Part shown: positions 49,417-56,728 of the stretch, piece after piece
How the letters are laid out: the number at the start of each line of letters is the position of its first letter
Numbering within the stretch: position 1 is the stretch's first letter
Assembly: GCF_947499845.1 (NCBI RefSeq)
Contig: NZ_CANMPM010000008.1
Span: 1 to 64,000 of the forward strand
Direction of reading: 5' to 3'
From: an uncultured Pseudokineococcus sp.
GTDB taxonomy: Bacteria; Actinomycetota; Actinomycetes; Actinomycetales; Quadrisphaeraceae
DNA length: 64,000 nucleotides
Notes under the pieces: model-generated
Databases searched by the model: none
What the model was told of the DNA's origin: nothing
Seen by the model: the letters and a program-made list of their open reading frames with translations, nothing else
Made by a program: the position numbers and the translations under genes

Positions 49417-50027
49417 CCCCGGTGCGGGCGGTGCTGGCCACGCGCAACGCCCACAAGGTCGAGGAGATCGCGGTGCTCCTCGCGGGCCCGCTGCCCGCGC
49501 TCGAGCTGCTGCCCCTCGACGGGCCCGGGCTGCCGGCCGTCCCCGACGTCGTCGAGAGCGGCACCACCTTCGCCGCCAACGCGCTGCTCAAGGCCCGCGC
49601 CGCGTGCGCGGCCACCGGGCTGCCCGCGCTGGCCGACGACTCCGGCCTCTGCGTCGACGTCCTCGGGGGCGCGCCGGGCGTCTTCAGCGCCCGCTGGGCC
49701 GGCCGCCACGGCGACGACGCGGCCAACCTCGCCCTCCTCCTCGCCCAGCTGGCCGACGTCCCCGACGCCGAGCGCGGCGCGGCGTTCGTCTGCGCGGCCG
49801 CGCTCGTGCTCCCGGGCGGGGGCGAGGTCGTCCACCACGGGCGGCTCGGGGGCGTCCTCGCGCGGGCGCCGCGGGGGGCGGGCGGCTTCGGCTACGACCC
49901 GGCCGTGGTGCCCGAGGGGGAGACGCGCACGCTGGGGGAGATGAGCGCGGAGGAGAAGAACGCCGTCTCCCACCGCGCCCGGGCCTTCGGCGCCCTGGCG
50001 CAGGAGATGCCCGCGCTGCTGGGCTGA
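49413..50027 (+). CDS. rdgB: Non-canonical purine NTP pyrophosphatase (RdgB/HAM1)
   Basis: Protein of 204 residues. [33 protein letters not shown] and [12 protein letters not shown] are the substrate and metal motifs, [16 protein letters not shown] the C-terminal signature. It removes ITP, XTP and dITP. GTG 49413 overlaps the rph stop (GTGA). Confidence 0.93.
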   Translation: MTPVRAVLATRNAHKVEEIAVLLAGPLPALELLPLDGPGLPAVPDVVESGTTFAANALLKARAACAATGLPALADDSGLCVDVLGGAPGVFSARWAGRHGDDAANLALLLAQLADVPDAERGAAFVCAAALVLPGGGEVVHHGRLGGVLARAPRGAGGFGYDPAVVPEGETRTLGEMSAEEKNAVSHRARAFGALAQEMPALLG

Positions 50028-50042
50028 CGAGGCGTCCGGGTG

Positions 50043-50070
50043 GCATCCGACCGGGCGGCGGGGCCGAACA
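50043..50070 (+). promoter_or_regulatory. SigK-like promoter before the Mo-oxidoreductase gene
   Basis: GCATCC (50043-50048), 15 bp, CCGAACA (50064-50070). This resembles the CCATCC-N16/17-CCGAATR consensus I recall for mycobacterial SigK. The ATG at 50077 lies where transcription should begin, giving a leaderless mRNA. Confidence 0.55.
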
Positions 50071-50076
50071 TGGGGC

Positions 50077-51672
50077 ATGACCACCAGCGCCCCTCCCCAG
50101 CCCGTCCCCCGGCCCGGTGACGCCGGCCGCCGGCCCCGACGCCGCGGGACCACGGCCCTCGCGGCGCTGGCGGGCCTGCTCGCGGCGGCGCTGACGCTCG
50201 GCGTGGCCGAGGTCGTCGCGGCGGTGGTCGCCCCCTCGGCGGCCCCCGTCCTCGCGGTGGGGGACGCCTTCGTCGACCTCACGCCCGGGTGGCTCAAGGA
50301 CTTCGCCATCTCCACGTTCGGCACGAACGACAAGCTGGCCCTGCTCGTGGGCATCGGCCTCGTGCTCGTCGTCCTCGCCTCGCTCGCCGGCGTGCTCGGG
50401 CGCCGCCGGCGCGTCCTCGGCGACGTCCTGGTCATCGCCCTCGGCGTCGTCGGCGCCGTGGCGGCGGCCAGCCGCCCGGACGCGGTGACCCTCTCGCCGC
50501 TGCCCAGCCTCGTCGGCGCGGTCGGCGGCCTCCTCGCGCTGCACTGGCTCCTCGACCGCCTGCCGCGCCGGGGTGCGGCCCAGGACGACGGAACCTCGCG
50601 ACGGGGGTTCCTCGTCGCCGCCGGCGCGACGGGGGGGCTCGCCGTCCTGTCCTTCGTCGGCGGCCGCGCCCTCGGGGCGGCGAGCCGCGGCGTCGCCTCC
50701 GTGCGCTCGGCCCTGCGCCTGCCGGCGCCGGCCGTGACCGCTCCGCCGGTGCCGGAGGGCGTGGACGTCGGGGGGGACGGCGTCGTCCCGTGGCAGACCC
50801 CCAACCCGGACTTCTACCGCATCGACACCGCGCTGACGGTGCCGCGCGTGGACCCCTCGACGTGGACGCTGCGCGTGCACGGCATGGTCGAGGAGGAGGT
50901 CGAGATCGACTTCGCGGAGCTGCTCGACTCGGAGCTGCTCGAGACCTGGGTCACGCTCACGTGCGTCTCGAACGAGGTCGGCGGCGACCTCATCAGCAAC
51001 GCCCGCTGGCTGGGCCTGCCGGTCCGCGAGCTGCTGGCGCGCGCCCGTCCGACCGCGGACGCGGACATGGTGCTGTCGACGAGCGTCGACGGCTGGACGG
51101 CGTCCACGCCGCTCGAGGCGCTCGTCGACGACGACGTGGACGCGATCCTCGCGGTCGCCATGAACGGCGAGCCGCTGCCCACGGAGCACGGCTTCCCCGT
51201 CCGCATGGTCGTCCCCGGCCTCTACGGCTTCGTCTCGGCGACCAAGTGGGTCGTGGACCTCGAGGTCACCCGCTACGACCGGGCGACGGCGTACTGGACC
51301 GACCGCGGCTGGGCCGAGCGAGGGCCGATCAAGACGCAGAGCCGCATCGAGGTGCCGGAGCCGCTCTCGCGCCAGCCGGTCGGGCAGGCCGTGGCCGCCG
51401 GGACGGCGTGGGCGCAGGGCCGTGGCGTCGCGCGCGTCGAGCTGCAGCTGGACGACGGGGAGTGGCAGGAGGCCGAGCTCGCCGCCGCCTACAACGACCA
51501 GACGTGGGTGCAGTGGCGCTTCCCCTACGACCTGCCCGAGGGGTCGCACACCCTGACCGTCCGGGCGACGGACGAGACGGGCGCGACCCAGGTGCAGGAG
51601 CGGGTGCCGCCCATCCCGGACGGCGCGTCCGGCTGGCACTCGATCACCGTGACCGGCACGTCCGACGCCTGA
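50077..51672 (+). CDS. Membrane-anchored molybdopterin-dependent oxidoreductase (sulfite oxidase family)
   Basis: Protein of 531 residues. Several N-terminal membrane segments (about 26-45, 87-107, 116-131, 143-160), then an RR motif SRRGFLVAAGATGG (174-187) resembling an internal Tat signal followed by another helix. The Moco domain has TWVTLTCVSNEVGG with Mo-ligand Cys296, and the C-terminal half is the sulfite-oxidase dimerisation domain. Relatives include sulfite oxidases and the MsrP methionine-sulfoxide reductases; the substrate is not determined. The catalytic domain is predicted to face outside. Confidence 0.87.
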   Translation: MTTSAPPQPVPRPGDAGRRPRRRGTTALAALAGLLAAALTLGVAEVVAAVVAPSAAPVLAVGDAFVDLTPGWLKDFAISTFGTNDKLALLVGIGLVLVVLASLAGVLGRRRRVLGDVLVIALGVVGAVAAASRPDAVTLSPLPSLVGAVGGLLALHWLLDRLPRRGAAQDDGTSRRGFLVAAGATGGLAVLSFVGGRALGAASRGVASVRSALRLPAPAVTAPPVPEGVDVGGDGVVPWQTPNPDFYRIDTALTVPRVDPSTWTLRVHGMVEEEVEIDFAELLDSELLETWVTLTCVSNEVGGDLISNARWLGLPVRELLARARPTADADMVLSTSVDGWTASTPLEALVDDDVDAILAVAMNGEPLPTEHGFPVRMVVPGLYGFVSATKWVVDLEVTRYDRATAYWTDRGWAERGPIKTQSRIEVPEPLSRQPVGQAVAAGTAWAQGRGVARVELQLDDGEWQEAELAAAYNDQTWVQWRFPYDLPEGSHTLTVRATDETGATQVQERVPPIPDGASGWHSITVTGTSDA

Positions 51673-51790
51673 CCCGGTCGGGTGGGCGCAGGCGGCGCGG
51701 GCCGTCTCGAGATGCGCGCAGACCCGTTGTGCCGCACGGTACCCCGCCTCCGCCGGGCGCGTCACGAGCGGGTCACGATGCGGCGCAGGC

Positions 51791-51818
51791 CAATCCGCCG
51801 GCGGCCCGGTGACCGAAG
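51791..51818 (+). promoter_or_regulatory. SigK-like promoter before the fasciclin lipoprotein gene
   Basis: CAATCC (51791-51796), 16 bp, CCGAAG (51813-51818): five of six matches in each box to the recalled SigK consensus. Fasciclin proteins MPT70/MPT83 are classic SigK targets in mycobacteria. The leader to ATG 51864 would be about 40 nt. Confidence 0.6.
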
Positions 51819-51863
51819 ACCTCACGACAGCACCACGGACGACCAGTGAAAGAGAGACCTCCC

Positions 51864-52589
51864 ATGAAGCGCTCGACCAGCCTCGTCGCCGCCGGCGCCG
51901 CCGCCTTCGTCCTCACGCTCTCCGCCTGCGGCGGCGAGGAGCCCGCGGGCGGCACGGCCGACACCACGCCCGACTCGTCCATGGAGTCGCCGATGGCCAG
52001 CCCCACCGAGGACATGGGCGGGGACATGTCGACCCCCACCGACAGCATGACCGGGGGCACGGACATGGCGTCGATGCTCGTCGGCCCGGGCTGCGCCGGC
52101 TACGCCGAGGCCAACCCCGACGGCGCCGGCTCCGTCGACGGCATGGCCCAGGACCCGGTGGCCACGGCGGCGAGCAACAACCCGCTGCTGACCCAGCTCA
52201 CGGCGGCCGTCTCCGGCCAGCTCAACCCCGACGTGAACCTCGTGGACGACCTCAACGGCGCCGAGGACATCACCGTCTTCGCGCCGGTCGACGAGGCCTT
52301 CGCGGCCCTCGACCAGGCCACGCTCGACATGCTGAGCTCGCCCGAGGGCGCGCAGACCCTCACCGACGTGCTCACCTACCACGTCGTCACGACGCCCGTG
52401 GACCCGCAGTCGCCCGACGGCGACTACGACACCCTCCTCGGCGAGCAGCTGTCCGTCAGCGGCAGCGGCGACGACATCATGGTCAACGCCGACAGCGACA
52501 ACCCGGCGTCGGTCATCTGCGGCGGGGTCCAGACGGCCAACGCGACCGTCTACCTCATCGACGCGGTCCTCATGCCGCCGGCGATGTGA
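51864..52589 (+). CDS. Fasciclin (FAS1) domain lipoprotein with Met-rich linker
   Basis: Protein of 241 residues. Signal peptide with lipobox LTLSACGG (Cys22). The linker 38-72 holds seven methionines in 32 residues (positions 40, 44, 51, 55, 62, 68, 71) among Ser/Thr/Asp/Pro. The FAS1 domain follows (about 100-241) with [14 protein letters not shown] and LTYHVV. MPT70/MPT83-like surface protein; role unknown. ATG at 51864 after an AGAGAG Shine-Dalgarno-like stretch. Confidence 0.88.
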   Translation: MKRSTSLVAAGAAAFVLTLSACGGEEPAGGTADTTPDSSMESPMASPTEDMGGDMSTPTDSMTGGTDMASMLVGPGCAGYAEANPDGAGSVDGMAQDPVATAASNNPLLTQLTAAVSGQLNPDVNLVDDLNGAEDITVFAPVDEAFAALDQATLDMLSSPEGAQTLTDVLTYHVVTTPVDPQSPDGDYDTLLGEQLSVSGSGDDIMVNADSDNPASVICGGVQTANATVYLIDAVLMPPAM

Positions 52590-52620
52590 CCTGAGCACCA
52601 GCACGGCCAGCACCGCCCGA

Positions 52621-52660
52621 CGCCAGGAGGCGCCGCCCCTCGGGGCGGCGCCTCCTGGCG
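52621..52660. terminator. Bidirectional terminator between fasciclin gene and tRNA-Leu
   Basis: Perfect 18-bp inverted repeat CGCCAGGAGGCGCCGCCC / GGGCGGCGCCTCCTGGCG with a CTCG loop. Confidence 0.85.
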
Positions 52661-52667
52661 CGCTCGG

Positions 52668-52753
52668 TGCGGACGGCGGGGGTCGAACCCGCACACCCCT
52701 CCCGGGGCACGAGGACCTAAACCTCGCGTGTCTGCCAGTTCCACCACGTCCGC
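52668..52753 (-). tRNA. tRNA-Leu (TAG)
   Basis: An 86-nt class II tRNA with long variable arm. The acceptor GCGGACG pairs with CGTCCGC, the anticodon loop TTTAGGT reads TAG. CCA is not encoded. The gene lies between terminator and bcp. Confidence 0.92.
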
Positions 52754-52819
52754 GCGCCCCTCCTCGCCCCCTGCAGCGCGGCAGGGCGCGGGCGGGAGAG
52801 CGGCCGCGAGCCTACGGCG

Positions 52820-53392
52820 TCAGGCGTCCACGCCGAGGGCCCGTCGCAGGCGCGCCACGTGGTCCTTGGCCTTCACGCCGTACGAGGCGTGGACGACCCT
52901 GCCGTCGGGCCCGACGACGACGGTCGAGCGGAGGACGCCGAGGGACAGGCGCCCGTAGGTCGACTTCTCGCCCCAGGCGCCGTAGGCCTCGAGGACGGCG
53001 TGGTCGACGTCGGAGGCCAGCGGGAAGGTCAGGCCCTCCTTCTCGGCGAAGCGGACCAGCCGCTCCGGCGCGTCGGGGGAGACGCCGACGACGTCGAAGC
53101 CCGCCCCCCGCAACTCCTCGAGGCTGTCGCGGAAGTCGACGGCCTGCGTCGTGCAGCCCGGCGTCATGGCGGAGGGGTAGAAGTACACGACGACGGAGCG
53201 GCCGGCGTAGGAGGCCAGGGACACCTCGCCGCCACCGGCCGTCGGCAGCGTGAACGCGGGGGCGACGTCGCCCTCCTGCAGGCGCCGCCCCGTCGAGGTC
53301 GTCGTGGGGGCGGGGGTCGTCGCCGAGACCGGCGGGGGAGTGGGGCCGGGGGCCGCGTCGGCGGGCTCCGCGCCCGTGGTGGGCTCGCTCAT
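52820..53392 (-). CDS. bcp: Thioredoxin-dependent peroxiredoxin, Bcp/PrxQ type
   Basis: Protein of 190 residues. A Pro/Thr-rich N-terminal extension (1-36) precedes the thioredoxin fold with peroxidatic Cys in SAMTPGCTTQAVDFRD. The second cysteine five residues later, found in E. coli Bcp, is Val here, so this is a 1-Cys-type arrangement unless a resolving Cys lies elsewhere (none is visible). ATG at 53392 follows TAGCCT (complement of 53400-53405) by 7 bp, leaderless. Confidence 0.9.
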   Translation of the reverse strand: MSEPTTGAEPADAAPGPTPPPVSATTPAPTTTSTGRRLQEGDVAPAFTLPTAGGGEVSLASYAGRSVVVYFYPSAMTPGCTTQAVDFRDSLEELRGAGFDVVGVSPDAPERLVRFAEKEGLTFPLASDVDHAVLEAYGAWGEKSTYGRLSLGVLRSTVVVGPDGRVVHASYGVKAKDHVARLRRALGVDA

Positions 53393-53568
53393 GGGGCGGA
53401 GGCTAGCCAGCGCCGGTGACGCCGCGGTCCGCGCGCCCGTCGCGCACCTCTCGTCCTGACCTGCCGCCCGCGGGTCCCCGCGATAGCGTCGCCGCCGAGA
53501 TCTGCACGGCGCCTGCGGTGCCGCGCGCCACCGCACGCACCGACGCCAGCACCCCTCCAGGAGGACCC

Positions 53569-53934
53569 ATGAGCACGCCCACCGGGCAGGCCCAGCAGCA
53601 GGGGCAGCGCACCGCGCCGCTGCCCTCCGACCCGGCGGAGCTGGAGAAGCTCAGCCGGGCCCAGCAGAACCAGCTCGCCTCGAGCGTCGCCGCGCTCAAG
53701 GACCGCGTGGCGCCCAAGAACGTCGCGCAGCGCACGGTGGCGGACGTCAAGGAGAAGGCCCGGGGCGCCGTCCTCACGCCCGAGGGCCAGCCCCGCACCG
53801 AGCGCATCGCCGCCATCGGCGCCGGTGTCGCCGGCCTCGTCGCGCTGCTCGCCCTGCGCGGCGCGCGCCGCCGCAAGCGCCGCGGCCGCCGCGAGGTCGA
53901 GAAGGCCGCCGAGCGGGGCCGCAAGCGCTCCTGA
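53569..53934 (+). CDS. DUF3618 domain protein
   Basis: Protein of 121 residues. A Gln-rich start, LEKLSRAQQNQLASSVAALKDRVAPKNV (the DUF3618-type amphipathic region), one membrane helix (about 85-103, IGAGVAGLVALLAL) and a very basic C-terminus. ATG at 53569 has an AGGAGG Shine-Dalgarno; -10 candidate TAGCGT near 53483. Function unknown. Confidence 0.8.
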   Translation: MSTPTGQAQQQGQRTAPLPSDPAELEKLSRAQQNQLASSVAALKDRVAPKNVAQRTVADVKEKARGAVLTPEGQPRTERIAAIGAGVAGLVALLALRGARRRKRRGRREVEKAAERGRKRS

Positions 53935-53954
53935 GCGCCTTCGCCGACGCACCA

Positions 53955-53998
53955 GCACGTGAGCCCTGCGGCCCGTCCGGGCGGCGGGGCTCACGTGC
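53955..53998 (+). terminator. Terminator after the DUF3618 gene
   Basis: 12-bp stem GCACGTGAGCCC / GGGCTCACGTGC with a 20-nt loop that can pair internally. Confidence 0.7.
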
Positions 53999-54062
53999 GT
54001 CCGGAGCCCGGGCGGCTCGGGGGAGGGCGGGTGCCGTCGACGGTCGCCGGTAGCGTCGGGGG

Positions 54063-54455
54063 GTGAGCCCAGCGGACACCCCAGCGCACAGCACCACCGA
54101 GCGCATGCCCGCGGCGCCCGCCCCGGGCCGCCCCGGTCCGGGCGAGCTCGGCCTGCGGATGCTGCACGACCGCGTGCTCGTCTCGACGGCCGAGGCCGGC
54201 GGGGAGCGCCGGTCGAGCGCCGGCATCGTCATCCCCGCCACGGCGGCCGTCGGCAAGCGGCTCACGTGGGCCGTCGTCATGGCGGTGGGCCAGCACGTGC
54301 GCCAGGTGCGCCTGGGCGACCGCGTCCTGTTCGACCCCGAGGCCCGCGGCGAGGTCGAGCTCGGCGGGCGCGAGTACCTCCTGCTGCGCGAGCGCGACCT
54401 CCACGCCGTCGCGGAGGCCGGGTCCGAGCAGGGCCGGACGGGGCTGTACCTCTGA
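54063..54455 (+). CDS. GroES-family co-chaperonin-like protein (atypical)
   Basis: Protein of 130 residues. A 33-residue N-terminal extension precedes a Cpn10-like core: MLHDRVLVST, the mobile-loop region EAGGERRSSAGIVIPATA, LGDRVLFDPEA and EYLLLRERDLHAV. It differs from main GroES by the extension and the C-terminal tail, and no groEL is next to it. GTG at 54063 follows TAGCGT (54051-54056) by 6 bp, leaderless. Probably a second, specialised GroES paralog. Confidence 0.82.
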   Translation: MSPADTPAHSTTERMPAAPAPGRPGPGELGLRMLHDRVLVSTAEAGGERRSSAGIVIPATAAVGKRLTWAVVMAVGQHVRQVRLGDRVLFDPEARGEVELGGREYLLLRERDLHAVAEAGSEQGRTGLYL

Positions 54456-54478
54456 GCGCCGCGCCCGCCCCGCCACCG

Positions 54479-55855
54479 GTGGCGCCGCCCGCGGCGCCGC
54501 GGAGGAACGCCCGCTACACGCCCGTGGAGGCCGACGGCCCGCTGCCGTGGCACATGGTCGCCGCGGTCCCGCGGATCCGCGCCGACCCCCTGGCCTTCCT
54601 CGCGTCGGTGCAGGCGCGCTGGGGCGACCTCGTCGCCTTCCCGATGCCGCGACTCCCCGTCGTCCTCGTCAGCTCTCCTGCGGCGGCCCGACGCGTGCTC
54701 GTGGACAACCACCGCGGCTGGTCGAAAAGGACGGCCCAGTACGGCGCGCTGTCCGCCGTCACCGGCTCGGGCCTGCTCACGAGCGACGGCGAGGTGTGGC
54801 GCGAGCGGCGCCGCACCGCCCAGGCCGCCTTCCACCCCGGCGGGCTCACCGCCGTGGCCGAGCAGTCGGTGGCCGCCGCCGCGCGGATGCGAGCCACGTG
54901 GCCGGCCGGAGGGGGCGTCGTCGACGTCGACGCCGGCGCCCTGCAGGCGACGCTGGAGGTCGTGGGGCGCACCCTCTTCGGCGCCGACGTCGCCGAGGAC
55001 GGCGAGCGCCTCGTCCGCGCGGTCCTCGAGGCGCTCGAGGTCGTCGTCGGGCGGGTGCGGACGCCGCTGCCCGGCTGGCTGCCCACGCCGGCGCGCCGCA
55101 GGCTCCGTCGCGCCGTGGCCGAGCTCGACGCGGCGAGCGCCGCCGTCGTCGCGCGCCGCCGTGCGCAGGGGGCGGCCGGCGAGGACCTGCTGGGCCTGCT
55201 GCTGCGGGCCGTGGACAGCGGCGACCTGGCGCCCGAGGGCCTGCGGGACGAGCTGGTGACGATGGTCATCGCCGGGCACGAGACGGTCGCGTCGGCGCTG
55301 ACGTGGACGCTGCACCTCCTCGCCCAGGAGCAGGGCGCCCAGCGCCGCGTCGCCGAGGAGCTCGACGCGGTCCTCGGCGGCGGGGACGAGCGGGGCGGGC
55401 GGGCGCCCGCGTGGGAGGACCTGCGCGCCCTCGTGCGCACGCGCGCCGCCGTCGAGGAGTCGCTGCGGCTCTTCCCGCCCGCGTGGGTGGTGAGCCGGCG
55501 CGCCGTCGCCGAGGACGTGCTCGACGGCGTCACCGTGCCGACGGGGACGACGGCGATCATCAGCCCGTGGCTGCTGCACCGGCGCCCCGAGCTCTTCCCC
55601 GAGCCGGAGGCCTACCGCCCGGAGCGCTTCGAGGAGGGCCTCTCCCGCGGGGCCCGGACCGCCTACACGCCCTTCGGCGCCGGACCCCGGCTGTGCATCG
55701 GGCGGGACTTCGCGCTCGTCGAGACGACCCTCGTGCTCGCCGAGCTGCTGCGCGGGGCGTCGGTGCACCCGGCGCCGGGGGCGCGGGTGCGCGTCGACGC
55801 CCTCGTGACGATGCGCCCCCGCGACGGCCTGCGGGTGGAGGTGCGGCCGCGCTGA
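54479..55855 (+). CDS. Cytochrome P450
   Basis: Protein of 458 residues from GTG 54479. I-helix AGHETVAS, ExxR as ESLRLFP, and the heme loop FGAGPRLCIGRDFAL with Cys406 are intact. The N-terminus has no membrane anchor, so it is soluble and needs external ferredoxin partners, not encoded nearby. A CTG at 54452 overlaps the GroES stop (CTGA) and would give a natural-looking N-terminus LSAAPAPPP; GTG 54479 has no good SD. Substrate unknown. Confidence 0.85.
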   Translation: MAPPAAPRRNARYTPVEADGPLPWHMVAAVPRIRADPLAFLASVQARWGDLVAFPMPRLPVVLVSSPAAARRVLVDNHRGWSKRTAQYGALSAVTGSGLLTSDGEVWRERRRTAQAAFHPGGLTAVAEQSVAAAARMRATWPAGGGVVDVDAGALQATLEVVGRTLFGADVAEDGERLVRAVLEALEVVVGRVRTPLPGWLPTPARRRLRRAVAELDAASAAVVARRRAQGAAGEDLLGLLLRAVDSGDLAPEGLRDELVTMVIAGHETVASALTWTLHLLAQEQGAQRRVAEELDAVLGGGDERGGRAPAWEDLRALVRTRAAVEESLRLFPPAWVVSRRAVAEDVLDGVTVPTGTTAIISPWLLHRRPELFPEPEAYRPERFEEGLSRGARTAYTPFGAGPRLCIGRDFALVETTLVLAELLRGASVHPAPGARVRVDALVTMRPRDGLRVEVRPR

Positions 55856-55898
55856 CCGCGAGGGCGCCGTCGTCGTCGGCGGCGCTCGGGGAGCGCGG

Positions 55899-56624
55899 TC
55901 AGGAGGAGGCGTCGACGAGCGGGGCGCCGTCGGCGGGCTGCAGGCGCACGCCGCGGGGGTCGTCGAGGTCGGTGGCGGCGACGAAGACGACGTCGCCCTC
56001 GTCGCCCGGGCCCACGACGCCCGTGAGGCCCGCCGTCAGCTCGACGGCGCGCACGGCCGCGTCGTCGTCGTCCGCCCGGCGGTCCGCCCAGCCGGACAGC
56101 GCGTCGGAGGCGCGCTCCAGGCGCACCTGCCGCCCGTCCGCGGTGACGACCTCGACGCGCGGCAGGTCGACCACCTGGTCGCCCTCGGTGTTGTCGACGC
56201 GGACGACCACCCAGCAGACCGGGCCGGCGTCGGCGTCCTCCCGGTAGTCCTCGAGCTCCTCGACCGCGTCGTCGTCGTCCTCGGCGGGCACGACGACGAC
56301 CATCTCAGCGCCGCCGGCCGAGAGCTCGAGCTCGCGGGCGTCGTCGGGGTCGCCGCAGTCCTCCAGCTCCTCGCGCGCCTCCTCGGCGCGCTCGTCCGCG
56401 GCCTCCTGCGCGTCCTGGCGGGCGTCCTCCCGGGCGTCGGCCCGGTCGTCGAGCCGGTCCGCGGCGTCCGGCTCGAGGGCGGCGACGCGGTCGGCGGCGT
56501 CCCCGGTCTCGTTCCACGGGCTCATGTCGATGGCGTCGCGCGGCAGGTCGCGGGCGCCGGAGCAGCCGGCGAGCACGGCGCTCGAGAGCACGAGCGCGAG
56601 GACGGGGGCGGGGCGGCGGCGCAC
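55899..56624 (-). CDS. Putative lipoprotein with acidic helical region
   Basis: Protein of 241 residues. Signal peptide with lipobox LAGCSG (Cys21). A strongly charged Asp/Ala/Arg helix (about 40-90, DAADRLDDRADAREDARQDAQEAADERAEEAREEL), then a beta-rich domain (about 95-235). GTG at 56624 has an AGGAG Shine-Dalgarno; TAGCGT lies further upstream on the same strand. Family not recognised. Confidence 0.72.
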   Translation of the reverse strand: MRRRPAPVLALVLSSAVLAGCSGARDLPRDAIDMSPWNETGDAADRVAALEPDAADRLDDRADAREDARQDAQEAADERAEEAREELEDCGDPDDARELELSAGGAEMVVVVPAEDDDDAVEELEDYREDADAGPVCWVVVRVDNTEGDQVVDLPRVEVVTADGRQVRLERASDALSGWADRRADDDDAAVRAVELTAGLTGVVGPGDEGDVVFVAATDLDDPRGVRLQPADGAPLVDASS

Positions 56625-56684
56625 GGCGTCTCCTGTCGGCGGGGGCGGGTGGGCGCGACGCTACGGCGGGCGCCCCGGCCCCGC

Positions 56685-56719
56685 CCGTCCACGGCCCGGG
56701 GACGCCGGGCCGTGGACGG
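56685..56719. terminator. Terminator after the GH51 gene
   Basis: Perfect 15-bp inverted repeat (CCGTCCACGGCCCGG and complement, 5-nt loop) 10 bp beyond the arabinofuranosidase stop. Confidence 0.8.
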
Positions 56720-56728
56720 TCGCCGCCG

